Below, piece by piece: positions 17,759 to 24,961 of a stretch of DNA of 52,386 bases; position 1 is the first letter of the stretch, and the number at the start of each line of letters is the position of its first letter. Source of the DNA: JBOFEH01 sp051650265 (GTDB lineage Bacteria; Bacillota; Clostridia; Lachnospirales; Cellulosilyticaceae); the NCBI GenBank assembly GCA_051650265.1, contig JBOFIR010000208.1:1-52386 (forward strand), written 5' to 3'. Position numbers and translations under genes: made by a program. The notes beneath the pieces were generated by a model. The model was not told where the DNA came from. It saw nothing but the letters and a program-made list of their open reading frames with translations, and did not search any database.

Positions 17759-18184
17759 TTAGATGAAGTGTTTGACCAATTTGACAGTAGTACCCTTGCC
17801 AGGATTAGAAGTCACCTCAACTTCATCCATAGTACTTTGCATGACTGTAAAACCAAGCCCTGCACGCTCGTCCTCTTCACAGGTGGTAAAAAGTGCTTTC
17901 ATCGCCTCTTCAACATCTGTAATTCCTTTTCCTTGATCAATCACTTCGATTGTTGCCTGACGGTCTTCGTAGTGGCATCTCACCACTACTTTTTGCGCCT
18001 CATCATGATTGTAACCATGTATAATACTATTTGTTACTGCTTCTGAGATTGCCATCTTCACATCATAAAGCTCATCTACTGTTGGATCAAGTTGTGAGAG
18101 AAATGCGGCTACTGCAACACGTGCAAACGCCTCATTCTCAGAAACACTTTGAAACACAATCTCCATTTGATTTTGATCCGCCAT
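17759..18184 (-). CDS. spoIIAB: Anti-sigma F factor and kinase SpoIIAB
   Basis: A 141-aa GHKL-type ATPase/serine kinase. The N box (MAISEAVTNSIIHGYN), G1 (VIDQGKGI) and G2 (GLGFTVMQ) are intact. It binds SigF, or phosphorylates SpoIIAA on serine. It lies 17 bases after spoIIAA and 32 bases before sigF. Confidence 0.96.
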   Translation of the reverse strand: MADQNQMEIVFQSVSENEAFARVAVAAFLSQLDPTVDELYDVKMAISEAVTNSIIHGYNHDEAQKVVVRCHYEDRQATIEVIDQGKGITDVEEAMKALFTTCEEDERAGLGFTVMQSTMDEVEVTSNPGKGTTVKLVKHFI

Positions 18185-18201
18185 TTTATCCCTCCTGAAA
18201 A

Positions 18202-18540
18202 TTAAGCCAAGTTTTCAATCACTTCATTCTTGCTGTTGTATATACGCATAAGCTTGTACACACCTGACATTGCTAAAAGTTTATCGACATTACTCTGCAC
18301 ATTATAAAGTGCTACACTTCCACCACATACGGCAACATTTCTATATCTACCCATGAGCATCCCAATCCCTGAGCTATCCATGAAAATGATTCGTTCACAG
18401 TCAAATGCAATACTTTTTGCTCTTTTTTTCTGGAACTCACGATCTACCATTTCCCTAATTTCTGCAGATGTATGATGATCAATTTCACCTTCTAAGGTGA
18501 CTACTAATATGCCTTTTTCAACTTCACACTTCATTTCCAC
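18202..18540 (-). CDS. spoIIAA: Anti-sigma F factor antagonist SpoIIAA
   Basis: A 112-aa STAS-domain protein with IFMDSSGIGMLMGR; the first serine of DSSG (Ser56) corresponds to the residue phosphorylated by SpoIIAB. Once dephosphorylated by SpoIIE it displaces SigF from SpoIIAB. The GTG at 18540 is preceded by GAGGGAG at ten-base spacing; an ATG two codons later is the other option. First gene of the operon. Confidence 0.95.
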   Translation of the reverse strand: MEMKCEVEKGILVVTLEGEIDHHTSAEIREMVDREFQKKRAKSIAFDCERIIFMDSSGIGMLMGRYRNVAVCGGSVALYNVQSNVDKLLAMSGVYKLMRIYNSKNEVIENLA

Positions 18541-18605
18541 AGTTCATCTCTCCCTCAATTTTATTCTTTTGTAAAAAATTGTCCCTAACTTGCCATGTTA
18601 TCTCT

Positions 18606-18634
18606 AGCATAGAATAATTTACAAATAATGTCAA
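18606..18634 (-). promoter_or_regulatory. candidate promoter of the spoIIA operon
   Basis: Minus strand: TTGACA (18634-18629), 17 bases, TATGCT (18611-18606), about 66 bases before spoIIAA. This looks sigma-A-like. I could not find a sound sigma-H promoter, which drives spoIIA in Bacillus; a weak AGGGAC/GAATAA pair nearer the gene has poor spacing. Confidence 0.45.
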
Positions 18635-18680
18635 TAAATTTCCATTTTTAAAATATCTTAAAATTAAGGTTTTTACAAAA

Positions 18681-18714
18681 AAAGAGATTAGCTTGCTACT
18701 TGGCTAACCTCTTT
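18681..18714 (-). terminator. Terminator of the TPR protein gene
   Basis: Twelve-base arms (18681-18692 and 18703-18714, one wobble on the minus strand), loop containing the TAG stop of the TPR gene, then TTTTTTT on the minus strand. Confidence 0.85.
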
Positions 18715-20042
18715 AATCGTTCTTTAGCTTTATAATATGCAGATATACCCTCATACTCCGCACACACCGTCTCATAATATTGCACTGCCTTTTCTGGTTG
18801 ATTATTTTTTTCTTCGATCATCCCCATGTAATATAGGCTATTCGCTGCAGTAGTTGTCTTAGGTACATAGAGCTGCACTTTCTCAAACTGTGCAAAAGAC
18901 TCTATATAGTCTCCCTTTTGATAACGACTCAGACCATCTGAATAAATAGCCTCTCCCGCCTTAGGATATACTTCATTTTTGAGCGTATCATATTGTTTAC
19001 GATATGGATCTGCCAGTTGTTCCTGCGCAATACTATAGAGTACCTGTGCAGCCTCTATCCATTGTTTTGTATTTTTAAGCTCACTCACCATCCCTATACG
19101 CGTTTGCTGCGCGAGGCGACTATTGGTATTTTGAAGCTCTTCTTTTTGTGCAGTAATTTTTTTATTTTCATCTTTTAATCGAAGAATCTCTGTGGTTGCC
19201 TGATCAAGGCTACTCCTAATCTTTTCTAGGTCTGAGTCCGCCTTACTCTGCACTTGTTGCACCTGAAGTTCTAGCGCTTCTGTCTTACTTGGCAAAATAA
19301 GCCCTATTTGCACAGCAAACATACATGCAAGGCCACAAATAAAATAAACCACCGCAGTCCCTAATACATGTCCTCTATTAATCACCCTTTGAGCCTTACC
19401 ACAATCCCTTTTGGTACGATATGTTAGGACGGCCTCGTCGTCACTATATTTTGCGACATCCTGCCCTAGCTGAATTTCTTTGAGATACATTAATGCCTTA
19501 GGGTTTTCCATATCAATAGTAAGTACAGCCCTGATCTGCTCCATAGCTTTAACATTTTTATGCCGAGCAATATAGGCAAGCGTCAGTAGATTACGCGCTT
19601 CTACAAATTGAGGATGGCCTTGAACACACTTTTTGAGACGAATAATCGCCATATCCTCATTGCGCTGTCTAAAATAGTGAATCGCCTCATTATACAGTTT
19701 CATCGCTTGCTTGTACTTCTCCAAAGTACGCTTTTGTGACTGCACTTCTTCCAAATACACATTCGCTCTATTATGATCCTTTTGTAGTGATGTACTGAGG
19801 ATCCATGTTTTGAGCGCTTGGCCCGTCTCCCCCATTTCAAAGTAAACTAAGCCTAGCAAATTATAGGCATCGAGATGGTATTTATGAAGTGCAATTGCTT
19901 TTTTGAGGTACGGTACGGCTTGGGACAATCTTCGTTGAGTCACTAAAAAATAACCTTTTTGATAATAACATTCACTTTTATGATATATGGCCTCTAGCCA
20001 TTTGATATTATACGGATAAGTTTCTTCGCACTCCCCTTGCAT
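18696..20042 (-). CDS. Membrane-anchored tetratricopeptide repeat protein
   Basis: A 448-aa protein with three parts: N-terminal TPR-like helices (about 15-190, including AVPYLKKAIALHKYHLDAYNL), one membrane segment (about 227-250), a coiled coil (about 255-312, rich in K, E and Q), and C-terminal TPR-like repeats (about 330-445, AVQYYETVCAEYEGISAYY). The layout suggests a bitopic scaffold with helical repeats on both sides of the membrane. I cannot name a function. The ATG at 20042 follows GGGGGG by six bases. A 44-codon gene ends 11 bases upstream, in the same unit. Confidence 0.8.
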   Translation of the reverse strand: MQGECEETYPYNIKWLEAIYHKSECYYQKGYFLVTQRRLSQAVPYLKKAIALHKYHLDAYNLLGLVYFEMGETGQALKTWILSTSLQKDHNRANVYLEEVQSQKRTLEKYKQAMKLYNEAIHYFRQRNEDMAIIRLKKCVQGHPQFVEARNLLTLAYIARHKNVKAMEQIRAVLTIDMENPKALMYLKEIQLGQDVAKYSDDEAVLTYRTKRDCGKAQRVINRGHVLGTAVVYFICGLACMFAVQIGLILPSKTEALELQVQQVQSKADSDLEKIRSSLDQATTEILRLKDENKKITAQKEELQNTNSRLAQQTRIGMVSELKNTKQWIEAAQVLYSIAQEQLADPYRKQYDTLKNEVYPKAGEAIYSDGLSRYQKGDYIESFAQFEKVQLYVPKTTTAANSLYYMGMIEEKNNQPEKAVQYYETVCAEYEGISAYYKAKERLKRLAK

Positions 20043-20053
20043 CCAATACCCCC

Positions 20054-20188
20054 CTATCTTTTTTCATCCATTACATTCTTGATCAAATCAATCATATCTC
20101 TCAAATCATAATCTGAAAGTTCCGCTTCTAAGTCAGTAATCTCTAATGTTGGTTTGTACTGCTCAAGTTCTTTTTCAAAATTAATCAT
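20054..20188 (-). CDS. small acidic protein, 44 aa, upstream of TPR gene
   Basis: A short frame starting with ATG at 20188 after GAGGGGGTCATCCT and ending with TAG at 20056-20054, next to the ribosome binding site of the TPR gene. The product is acidic and predicted mostly helical (for example LEAELSDYDLRDMIDLI), with no Cys and no membrane segment. The promoter at 20219-20247 sits just upstream, so this is the first gene of a two-gene unit. No family recognised. Clean ribosome site and tight packing argue that it is real. Confidence 0.65.
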   Translation of the reverse strand: MINFEKELEQYKPTLEITDLEAELSDYDLRDMIDLIKNVMDEKR

Positions 20189-20218
20189 AGGATGACCCCC
20201 TCTAAGCTCTTTATTTTT

Positions 20219-20247
20219 ATAGTACAACTAAAATATATAGTAATCAA
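20219..20247 (-). promoter_or_regulatory. sigma-A-like promoter of the small-protein/TPR unit
   Basis: Minus strand: TTGATT (20247-20242), 17 bases, TACTAT (20224-20219), about 30 bases before the 44-codon gene. Confidence 0.5.
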
Positions 20248-20352
20248 TATTTATATTTAACTTTAATTATTAATATTTTTTCTCTCTTGACAAGTCTTCT
20301 TGAAGTCAGTAACCTTAAACTATAACACTCATTTGATAAGGAGGTACTCCTA

Positions 20353-20709
20353 ATGAGGGAAACAATCGAAACTTGTAGTTGTAACATGATCCACGAAGAC
20401 GTTGTGGAAGGTGCACGTTTACAACTTTTAGATGATACACTTTCTCAAGATTTAGCTAGTTTTTTCAAAGTTTTTGGAGATGCCACACGTATTCGTATAC
20501 TCAGTGCGCTCTTTTACTCAGAGATGTGTGTCTGTGACCTTGCAACCACACTTGGCATGACACATTCTGCCATCTCCCACCAACTTCGTATTTTCAAAGC
20601 TGCAAAGCTTGTCAAATCCCGTAAGGATGGTAAAGTTGTCTATTACTCACTTGCTGACAATCATATTGCACACATTTTCAATCAAGGCCTTGAACACATC
20701 AAGGAATAA
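20353..20709 (+). CDS. ArsR/SmtB family metal-sensing repressor
   Basis: A 118-aa winged-helix repressor. It carries two metal-site signatures: the CadC-type alpha-3N set (Cys8 and Cys10 near the N-terminus, CVC at Cys59 and Cys61) and the SmtB-type alpha-5 set (Asp102, His104, His115, Glu118; pattern DxH-x10-HxxE). The recognition helix region is HSAISHQLRIFKAAKL. Such proteins release DNA on binding Zn, Cd or Pb and usually control an adjacent efflux pump. No transporter follows here: a terminator comes directly after and the next gene is convergent. The ATG follows AAGGAGG. Confidence 0.88.
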   Translation: MRETIETCSCNMIHEDVVEGARLQLLDDTLSQDLASFFKVFGDATRIRILSALFYSEMCVCDLATTLGMTHSAISHQLRIFKAAKLVKSRKDGKVVYYSLADNHIAHIFNQGLEHIKE

Positions 20710-20712
20710 ACA

Positions 20713-20755
20713 AACTAAAAGGTGAGTAGCCCTGAGGGCTACTCACCTTTTAGTT
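20713..20755. terminator. Shared bidirectional terminator, ArsR gene and ATP-grasp operon
   Basis: Perfect 20-bp stem (20713-20732 with 20736-20755) and a three-base loop. The stop codon and last codons of the convergent ATP-grasp gene (stop 20739-20741) form part of one arm. Confidence 0.8.
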
Positions 20756-21602
20756 CCTTTGCAATATAATCCATATAGCACTTTGCAACATCTACATTAC
20801 CATATTCATAGAGCGTACGGCTCCCCACTACATCCTCAATCTCATTGAATACAAACTCACCACGCTGATCAATCATAAAATCAATCCCTACGTAGTCACT
20901 TTCTAATACGTCTAAAATACGCTGTATCAACTGCAATTGCTGAGCACTTAGTTCATACAATGACGCACGGCCACCTAGGCTATAGTTGGATCTAAAGTCT
21001 GTATCCGATTGTCTACAGATTGCACCGAGCACCTGTGTACCTAGTACAAAGACACGTACATCCACACCTACTTGATCACATACTTCTTGAATAACCAACT
21101 CCTCATCAGAAAGCCTTTCCATAAACTCATGTGCTTCATTCAAATCATTTGCTAGATACACTTGTTTACCACCATGCCCAATGGGACTCTTAATCACTAG
21201 AGGAAACTGTAAGCCGAGATTTTCTAAGGACATATACCGCTTATGAAAGAACAGGGTGTCTACTGAAGGAATTCCTAGCGCTGCTACCAACTGATGCGTC
21301 CGCGCTTTATGATTACATAGATGCGTCACACGTGCATTATTGAGCACCCTCACACCCATCTGCTCTAAATGGTACCCAAACAAATGCTCTCTCGTACGAT
21401 TAATTACAAAGTCAGGGACCTCTTTGTGCATACCCCGAGCATCCTTGATACATAAGGCCCCACCTTGCACACCCATTTGGAGCTTCTCCAATAACAAGAG
21501 CTCCACCTCTAATCCCACTACTTTGCCATAGCTTACCAGCGCCTCTGCAAATACACGATTGACCAAGAGATCTTCCTCATGATAAACCAGCCAACCTTTC
21601 AT
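20739..21602 (-). CDS. RimK-like ATP-grasp ligase, second of tandem pair
   Basis: A 287-aa ATP-grasp protein related to RimK/LysX ligases, which join an amino acid to a carboxylate using ATP. Visible marks: VIKSPIGHGGKQVY (nucleotide-binding loop), VDVRVFVLG, FRSNYSLGG and the C-terminal metal-binding strand FVFNEIEDVVGSR. The usual Glu-x-Asn pair of the metal site reads Glu-Ile-Glu here, unlike the partner gene. It starts directly after the stop of the upstream ATP-grasp gene and is the last gene of the hflK-hflC unit. The substrate is unknown; post-translational modification or a small peptide product are both possible. Confidence 0.8.
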   Translation of the reverse strand: MKGWLVYHEEDLLVNRVFAEALVSYGKVVGLEVELLLLEKLQMGVQGGALCIKDARGMHKEVPDFVINRTREHLFGYHLEQMGVRVLNNARVTHLCNHKARTHQLVAALGIPSVDTLFFHKRYMSLENLGLQFPLVIKSPIGHGGKQVYLANDLNEAHEFMERLSDEELVIQEVCDQVGVDVRVFVLGTQVLGAICRQSDTDFRSNYSLGGRASLYELSAQQLQLIQRILDVLESDYVGIDFMIDQRGEFVFNEIEDVVGSRTLYEYGNVDVAKCYMDYIAKELKGE

Positions 21603-22505
21603 CTATCTTTCACACTCCTTTTGGATATGAGTTATAATAGCCTCCGCAACATTGACTCCCGTGCATGTCAGTATGTTTTTGATATGCGCATTAGAATTCA
21701 CCTCGCACAGAATAGGCTCCTCCTCCTCACCAAACATCAAATCCACTCCGGCAAAGTCCGCTCCCAAGATCTCACATACACGGATTGCCAGTTGCGCGAA
21801 TGCATCTGGTACTTCCCACGCATGCATCTTTCCACCATTGGTGATATTGGCTCTAAAGTCGTACGCTGAAGTACGTAGCATCGCCGCAACAACTTGCCCT
21901 CCCACCACATTGATTCGCACATCACGACCTCTACTACTTGCTACAAATTTTTGATAGAGATGGGGCACTTCGCTTAGATGCTGTCGTTTTGCCCACAGCG
22001 CCTCTTCATCCTCGACGAGATAAACCTGGTCGCCAAATGAGCCGAAGCACTCTTTTACAACTAGGGGAAACCCTAATTGCTCGCCAATCTCATGTACAAA
22101 TACCCTGTCTACTGGGCGATAAGTGCCCGAATAAACAAGTGGTGCAATGATGGTATCAGGCATAGGGATTCCATACCCACTAAGCACCTGAAAAGTCTTT
22201 GCCTTATCATCACAAATCGCAATCACCTGTGATGAATTATAGACACGCACCCCCATCTGCTCCAAATTACTTGCGAGGTGCACATCTTTGTCGAGAAATA
22301 ATACAAAATCCACCTGACCTTCTTGTTCTAGTAAGCTATTGTAAGTATCCCCTGCTCTAATCCCATACCGTATGTCACTCGTATATGCCACCCCAAAGTC
22401 TATACCTCTTGCGGCAGCTTCCTGAGTATACATCTGGGTGATTTCTTCAAATTTAGGGGTACGCATATAACCATTACTAACCAATATCCCTTTTAGCTTC
22501 TTCAT
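21603..22505 (-). CDS. RimK-like ATP-grasp ligase, first of tandem pair
   Basis: A 300-aa ATP-grasp protein with VVKECFGSFGDQVY, RDVRINVVGGQVVAAMLR, FRANITNGG and CEVNSNAHI; the last is a canonical Glu-Val-Asn metal site as in RimK and D-Ala-D-Ala ligase. It shares layout with the following gene, so the two are paralogues that have diverged strongly. It begins 15 bases after hflC, with GAGG before the ATG, and no terminator lies between them. The substrate is not predictable from sequence. Confidence 0.82.
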   Translation of the reverse strand: MKKLKGILVSNGYMRTPKFEEITQMYTQEAAARGIDFGVAYTSDIRYGIRAGDTYNSLLEQEGQVDFVLFLDKDVHLASNLEQMGVRVYNSSQVIAICDDKAKTFQVLSGYGIPMPDTIIAPLVYSGTYRPVDRVFVHEIGEQLGFPLVVKECFGSFGDQVYLVEDEEALWAKRQHLSEVPHLYQKFVASSRGRDVRINVVGGQVVAAMLRTSAYDFRANITNGGKMHAWEVPDAFAQLAIRVCEILGADFAGVDLMFGEEEEPILCEVNSNAHIKNILTCTGVNVAEAIITHIQKECER

Positions 22506-22520
22506 TATGTGCCTCTTCTT

Positions 22521-23468
22521 TTAATTTTCTCCATAGCCATCTAAGTATTTGAGGAAGTCATTATCTTGATCCATAAAGATTGTTTTTCCTTCTAATACCT
22601 TATAGCTATTCATTCGCTGAATAAATTTATAAAATTCTACGTCTTTTGTCAAAGATTTTTGATAAATTTCTAATGCTTGTTTTTCAGCACCTGCTTTGAG
22701 TACTGCACTTTCCTCTGTCGCTTTGGCTGTGATTTCCTTTGCCTTACGGTCTGTCTCTGCCACAGCTTTCACATACCCTGCATCACCTTCTGCTCTTAAA
22801 CGTTCACTTTCTTTTTGAATTTCCTTACTCATCTTATCTTCAATACTCGCAACTGTAGATGCTGGGAAGTTCTTACGATATATCCCAATATCTACCACCT
22901 CTATACCATATTGCAGCGCCAAAGATTTATTGAGTTCTTGGCGTCTTTCTTCCATCATCTCTACCATAATGCCATCGTCAAAGAATTGGTCAAACTTTAG
23001 TTTATTGGCAGATTGAATCACAACAGGATATACATTATCATCGAGAAGCTGATTGAGTTTTGCCAAAGATCCTACTTTCATTTTGTAAATTGCAGGATTT
23101 TCAATGCGATACTGGGCATACATCTGCACATCTAACTTACGCTTATCACTGGTATTAATTGTTTCTTTCCTTGAGGTATATGTTAGATACTTCGCATTAT
23201 AGTGCTCCACTTCATCGATAAAAGGAACCTTAAGAAGCAGCCCCCTCTTGGTAATCAACTCCACATTCTGAAGCGTTGGATAATTGCTAAGTCCTTCAGC
23301 TACAAAATCCTCCTTTGGCTCTCTGATCACCGCTTTGGTAATCTTCCCAAAACGCTGTACCACTGCCACCTCATCAGGTTCTACAATGTAGAAACTATTG
23401 GCAAGTAAGACTACTCCAGCCACAAGTGCTATTCCCAAAATACCTTTTGTCACCTTTTTCATCTTCAT
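22521..23468 (-). CDS. hflC: SPFH/band-7 membrane protein, HflC family
   Basis: A 315-aa protein with one N-terminal membrane anchor (about 8-26), an SPFH domain beginning VEPDEVAVVQRFGKI, and a long helical Ala/Glu/Lys-rich part (about 205-265). HflC pairs with HflK to form a membrane cage around FtsH in Escherichia coli. It begins two bases after the hflK stop. The last three residues are Gly-Glu-Asn, the same as in HflK. Confidence 0.88.
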   Translation of the reverse strand: MKMKKVTKGILGIALVAGVVLLANSFYIVEPDEVAVVQRFGKITKAVIREPKEDFVAEGLSNYPTLQNVELITKRGLLLKVPFIDEVEHYNAKYLTYTSRKETINTSDKRKLDVQMYAQYRIENPAIYKMKVGSLAKLNQLLDDNVYPVVIQSANKLKFDQFFDDGIMVEMMEERRQELNKSLALQYGIEVVDIGIYRKNFPASTVASIEDKMSKEIQKESERLRAEGDAGYVKAVAETDRKAKEITAKATEESAVLKAGAEKQALEIYQKSLTKDVEFYKFIQRMNSYKVLEGKTIFMDQDNDFLKYLDGYGEN

Positions 23469-23469
23469 T

Positions 23470-24501
23470 TTAGTTTTCCCCCTCTTCTGGTGTCACTATA
23501 GATTTTTGATTGTCTATGCCAAAAATTTTAAGTAGATTGCCATCATCTGTTTGATCAATAATGAGTTCATTGTTAGCAAATACAGATTGCATTGCTTCAA
23601 TATAGTACTTTTCTTTGACAATCTTAGGATTTTTAATATATTCGCTGTAGAGCGCTTCAAACTCAGCTACGTCTGCTTTTGCCTCTGCAACCACTTGAGC
23701 ACTATACCCCTTGGCATCTTCATACATCTTTGTTGCCTCTGCCTCCGCCTTTGGTACAACTGTATTGGCATATTTCTGCGCTTCTTCTTCACGCCCTTGC
23801 TTGTATTGGTTAGACTCCTCTACCTTTTGTCTTGTCTCCTCCACAGATGGTAAGAGTGATACATTCTGTGTGGTCACCTGAACCACCTTAAGTCCAGACT
23901 CGTATTTATCAAGCTTCTTTTGAAGTTTTGGCAAGATTGCTTGATCTATAAGTTCCTTATTTTCTAACGCTTCATCTATCGTAAACCCTGGTAATGTGCT
24001 ACGAATCACATCTTCTAACGCAAGACGCATGGTTCCTTCTAAGTCATCCACCTCATAAAGGTAATCTACAGGATCTGCTACTTGATATCTCACAATTAAG
24101 TTAAGTAAGATAATAGAGGCATTATTACTCTTTGCCTCGATGATTACTTGCTCTTCATTAGTCTCATCCGCATATTCAGGACTTTGACTTACTGATCCAA
24201 TCTGCGCCGTTCTAAATCCATACTCCATCTTATGTACCGTTTCAACATCTACTTTTTGTACACGATCAATAAGCGGTAACTTCACATGGATCCCTGCATT
24301 CTCATTGACTTTCACAATCTTTCCAAATCGTGTAATCACACCTACCGTCCCCGTAGAGAGCCTATATACACTTGTAAGCACTAGCAATAGTGCTACCCCA
24401 ATCCCTACAAAGGTTACAAAAAACTTTTTAAACTTCTTTCCAAGATCGATCAACTTATCATCAAGTTGGATATCAATAATTTTACTTTCTGGATTCATCA
24501 T
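23470..24501 (-). CDS. hflK: SPFH/band-7 membrane protein, HflK family
   Basis: A 343-aa protein with a short cytosolic N-terminus, one membrane segment (about 28-48), and an SPFH domain starting GTVGVITRFGKIVK. The QVADPVDYLYEVDDLEGT stretch and a charged coiled coil (about 215-265) are typical of HflK. It heads the hflK-hflC-ATP-grasp-ATP-grasp unit. GAGGGG precedes two adjacent ATG codons. An FtsH-family protease lies about 6.4 kb away on the same strand. Confidence 0.88.
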   Translation of the reverse strand: MMNPESKIIDIQLDDKLIDLGKKFKKFFVTFVGIGVALLLVLTSVYRLSTGTVGVITRFGKIVKVNENAGIHVKLPLIDRVQKVDVETVHKMEYGFRTAQIGSVSQSPEYADETNEEQVIIEAKSNNASIILLNLIVRYQVADPVDYLYEVDDLEGTMRLALEDVIRSTLPGFTIDEALENKELIDQAILPKLQKKLDKYESGLKVVQVTTQNVSLLPSVEETRQKVEESNQYKQGREEEAQKYANTVVPKAEAEATKMYEDAKGYSAQVVAEAKADVAEFEALYSEYIKNPKIVKEKYYIEAMQSVFANNELIIDQTDDGNLLKIFGIDNQKSIVTPEEGEN

Positions 24502-24515
24502 TATCCCCTCCTCAT

Positions 24516-24538
24516 ATTGTAGAGTTTAACTCTACAAT
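24516..24538. promoter_or_regulatory. 23-bp perfect palindrome at the hflK transcription start
   Basis: Eleven-base arms around a single central base, immediately upstream of the hflK ribosome binding site and covering the predicted +1. It could be a repressor operator or a 5' mRNA hairpin. It does not match operators I know (CIRCE, LexA, CtsR). Confidence 0.6.
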
Positions 24539-24542
24539 ACAT

Positions 24543-24571
24543 ATTGTATCACTGTTTATCTTGTTTTGCAA
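24543..24571 (-). promoter_or_regulatory. hflK promoter
   Basis: Minus strand: TTGCAA (24571-24566), 17 bases, TACAAT (24548-24543). Confidence 0.6.
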
Positions 24572-24591
24572 TAATTTTAGAAAAAACAAAA

Positions 24592-24620
24592 AAAGAATGA
24601 AGCCAAATGCCTCACTCTTT
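24592..24620 (-). terminator. Terminator after the acidic membrane protein gene
   Basis: Twelve-base arms (24592-24603 and 24609-24620, two wobble pairs on the minus strand) followed by TTTTTTT. The stop codon of the upstream gene lies in one arm. Confidence 0.8.
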
Positions 24621-24908
24621 TTCTATGTCTGATTCTTCCTCTGCCCACTGCGCATCCTCAGAAACCATCTCTATTTGATCTGATTCCTCCATCTTATAAG
24701 TATCTCCTAAGATCTCAAAATCATCATCTTCTTCCAATCCCTCAAAGCTATCTTCCATTTCATCCTCATCTTCAGCTAAGGTATCATAATCCTCTCCATT
24801 GTATGCATCATCACCTGTCTTTTCCCACTTGAACCAACTATTATCAGCAAGTATAAACACAATAATCACGCACATCACGAGCAATGTAATCAGTATAACT
24901 GCTTCCAT
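24612..24908 (-). CDS. small single-pass membrane protein with acidic tail
   Basis: A 98-aa protein: one hydrophobic segment (residues 3-20), a short NSWFKWEK linker, then about 70 residues that are extremely rich in Glu and Asp. No family recognised. The tail could bind cations or a basic partner; its side of the membrane is uncertain. It lies between the dehydrogenase gene (53 bases upstream) and a terminator. Its ribosome binding site GAAGGGGTG can pair with CCCCTTC about 26 bases upstream (24948-24954). Confidence 0.65.
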   Translation of the reverse strand: MEAVILITLLVMCVIIVFILADNSWFKWEKTGDDAYNGEDYDTLAEDEDEMEDSFEGLEEDDDFEILGDTYKMEESDQIEMVSEDAQWAEEESDIEKE

Positions 24909-24961
24909 GCTTTCACCCCTTCACAGGCTATATATCATAGATATGAAGAAGGGGCTTATTT

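Noticed and set aside
18551..18590. AGGGAC/GAATAA as a sigma-H promoter for spoIIA
   Set aside because: Spacing is short and the predicted start would fall on the ribosome binding site.
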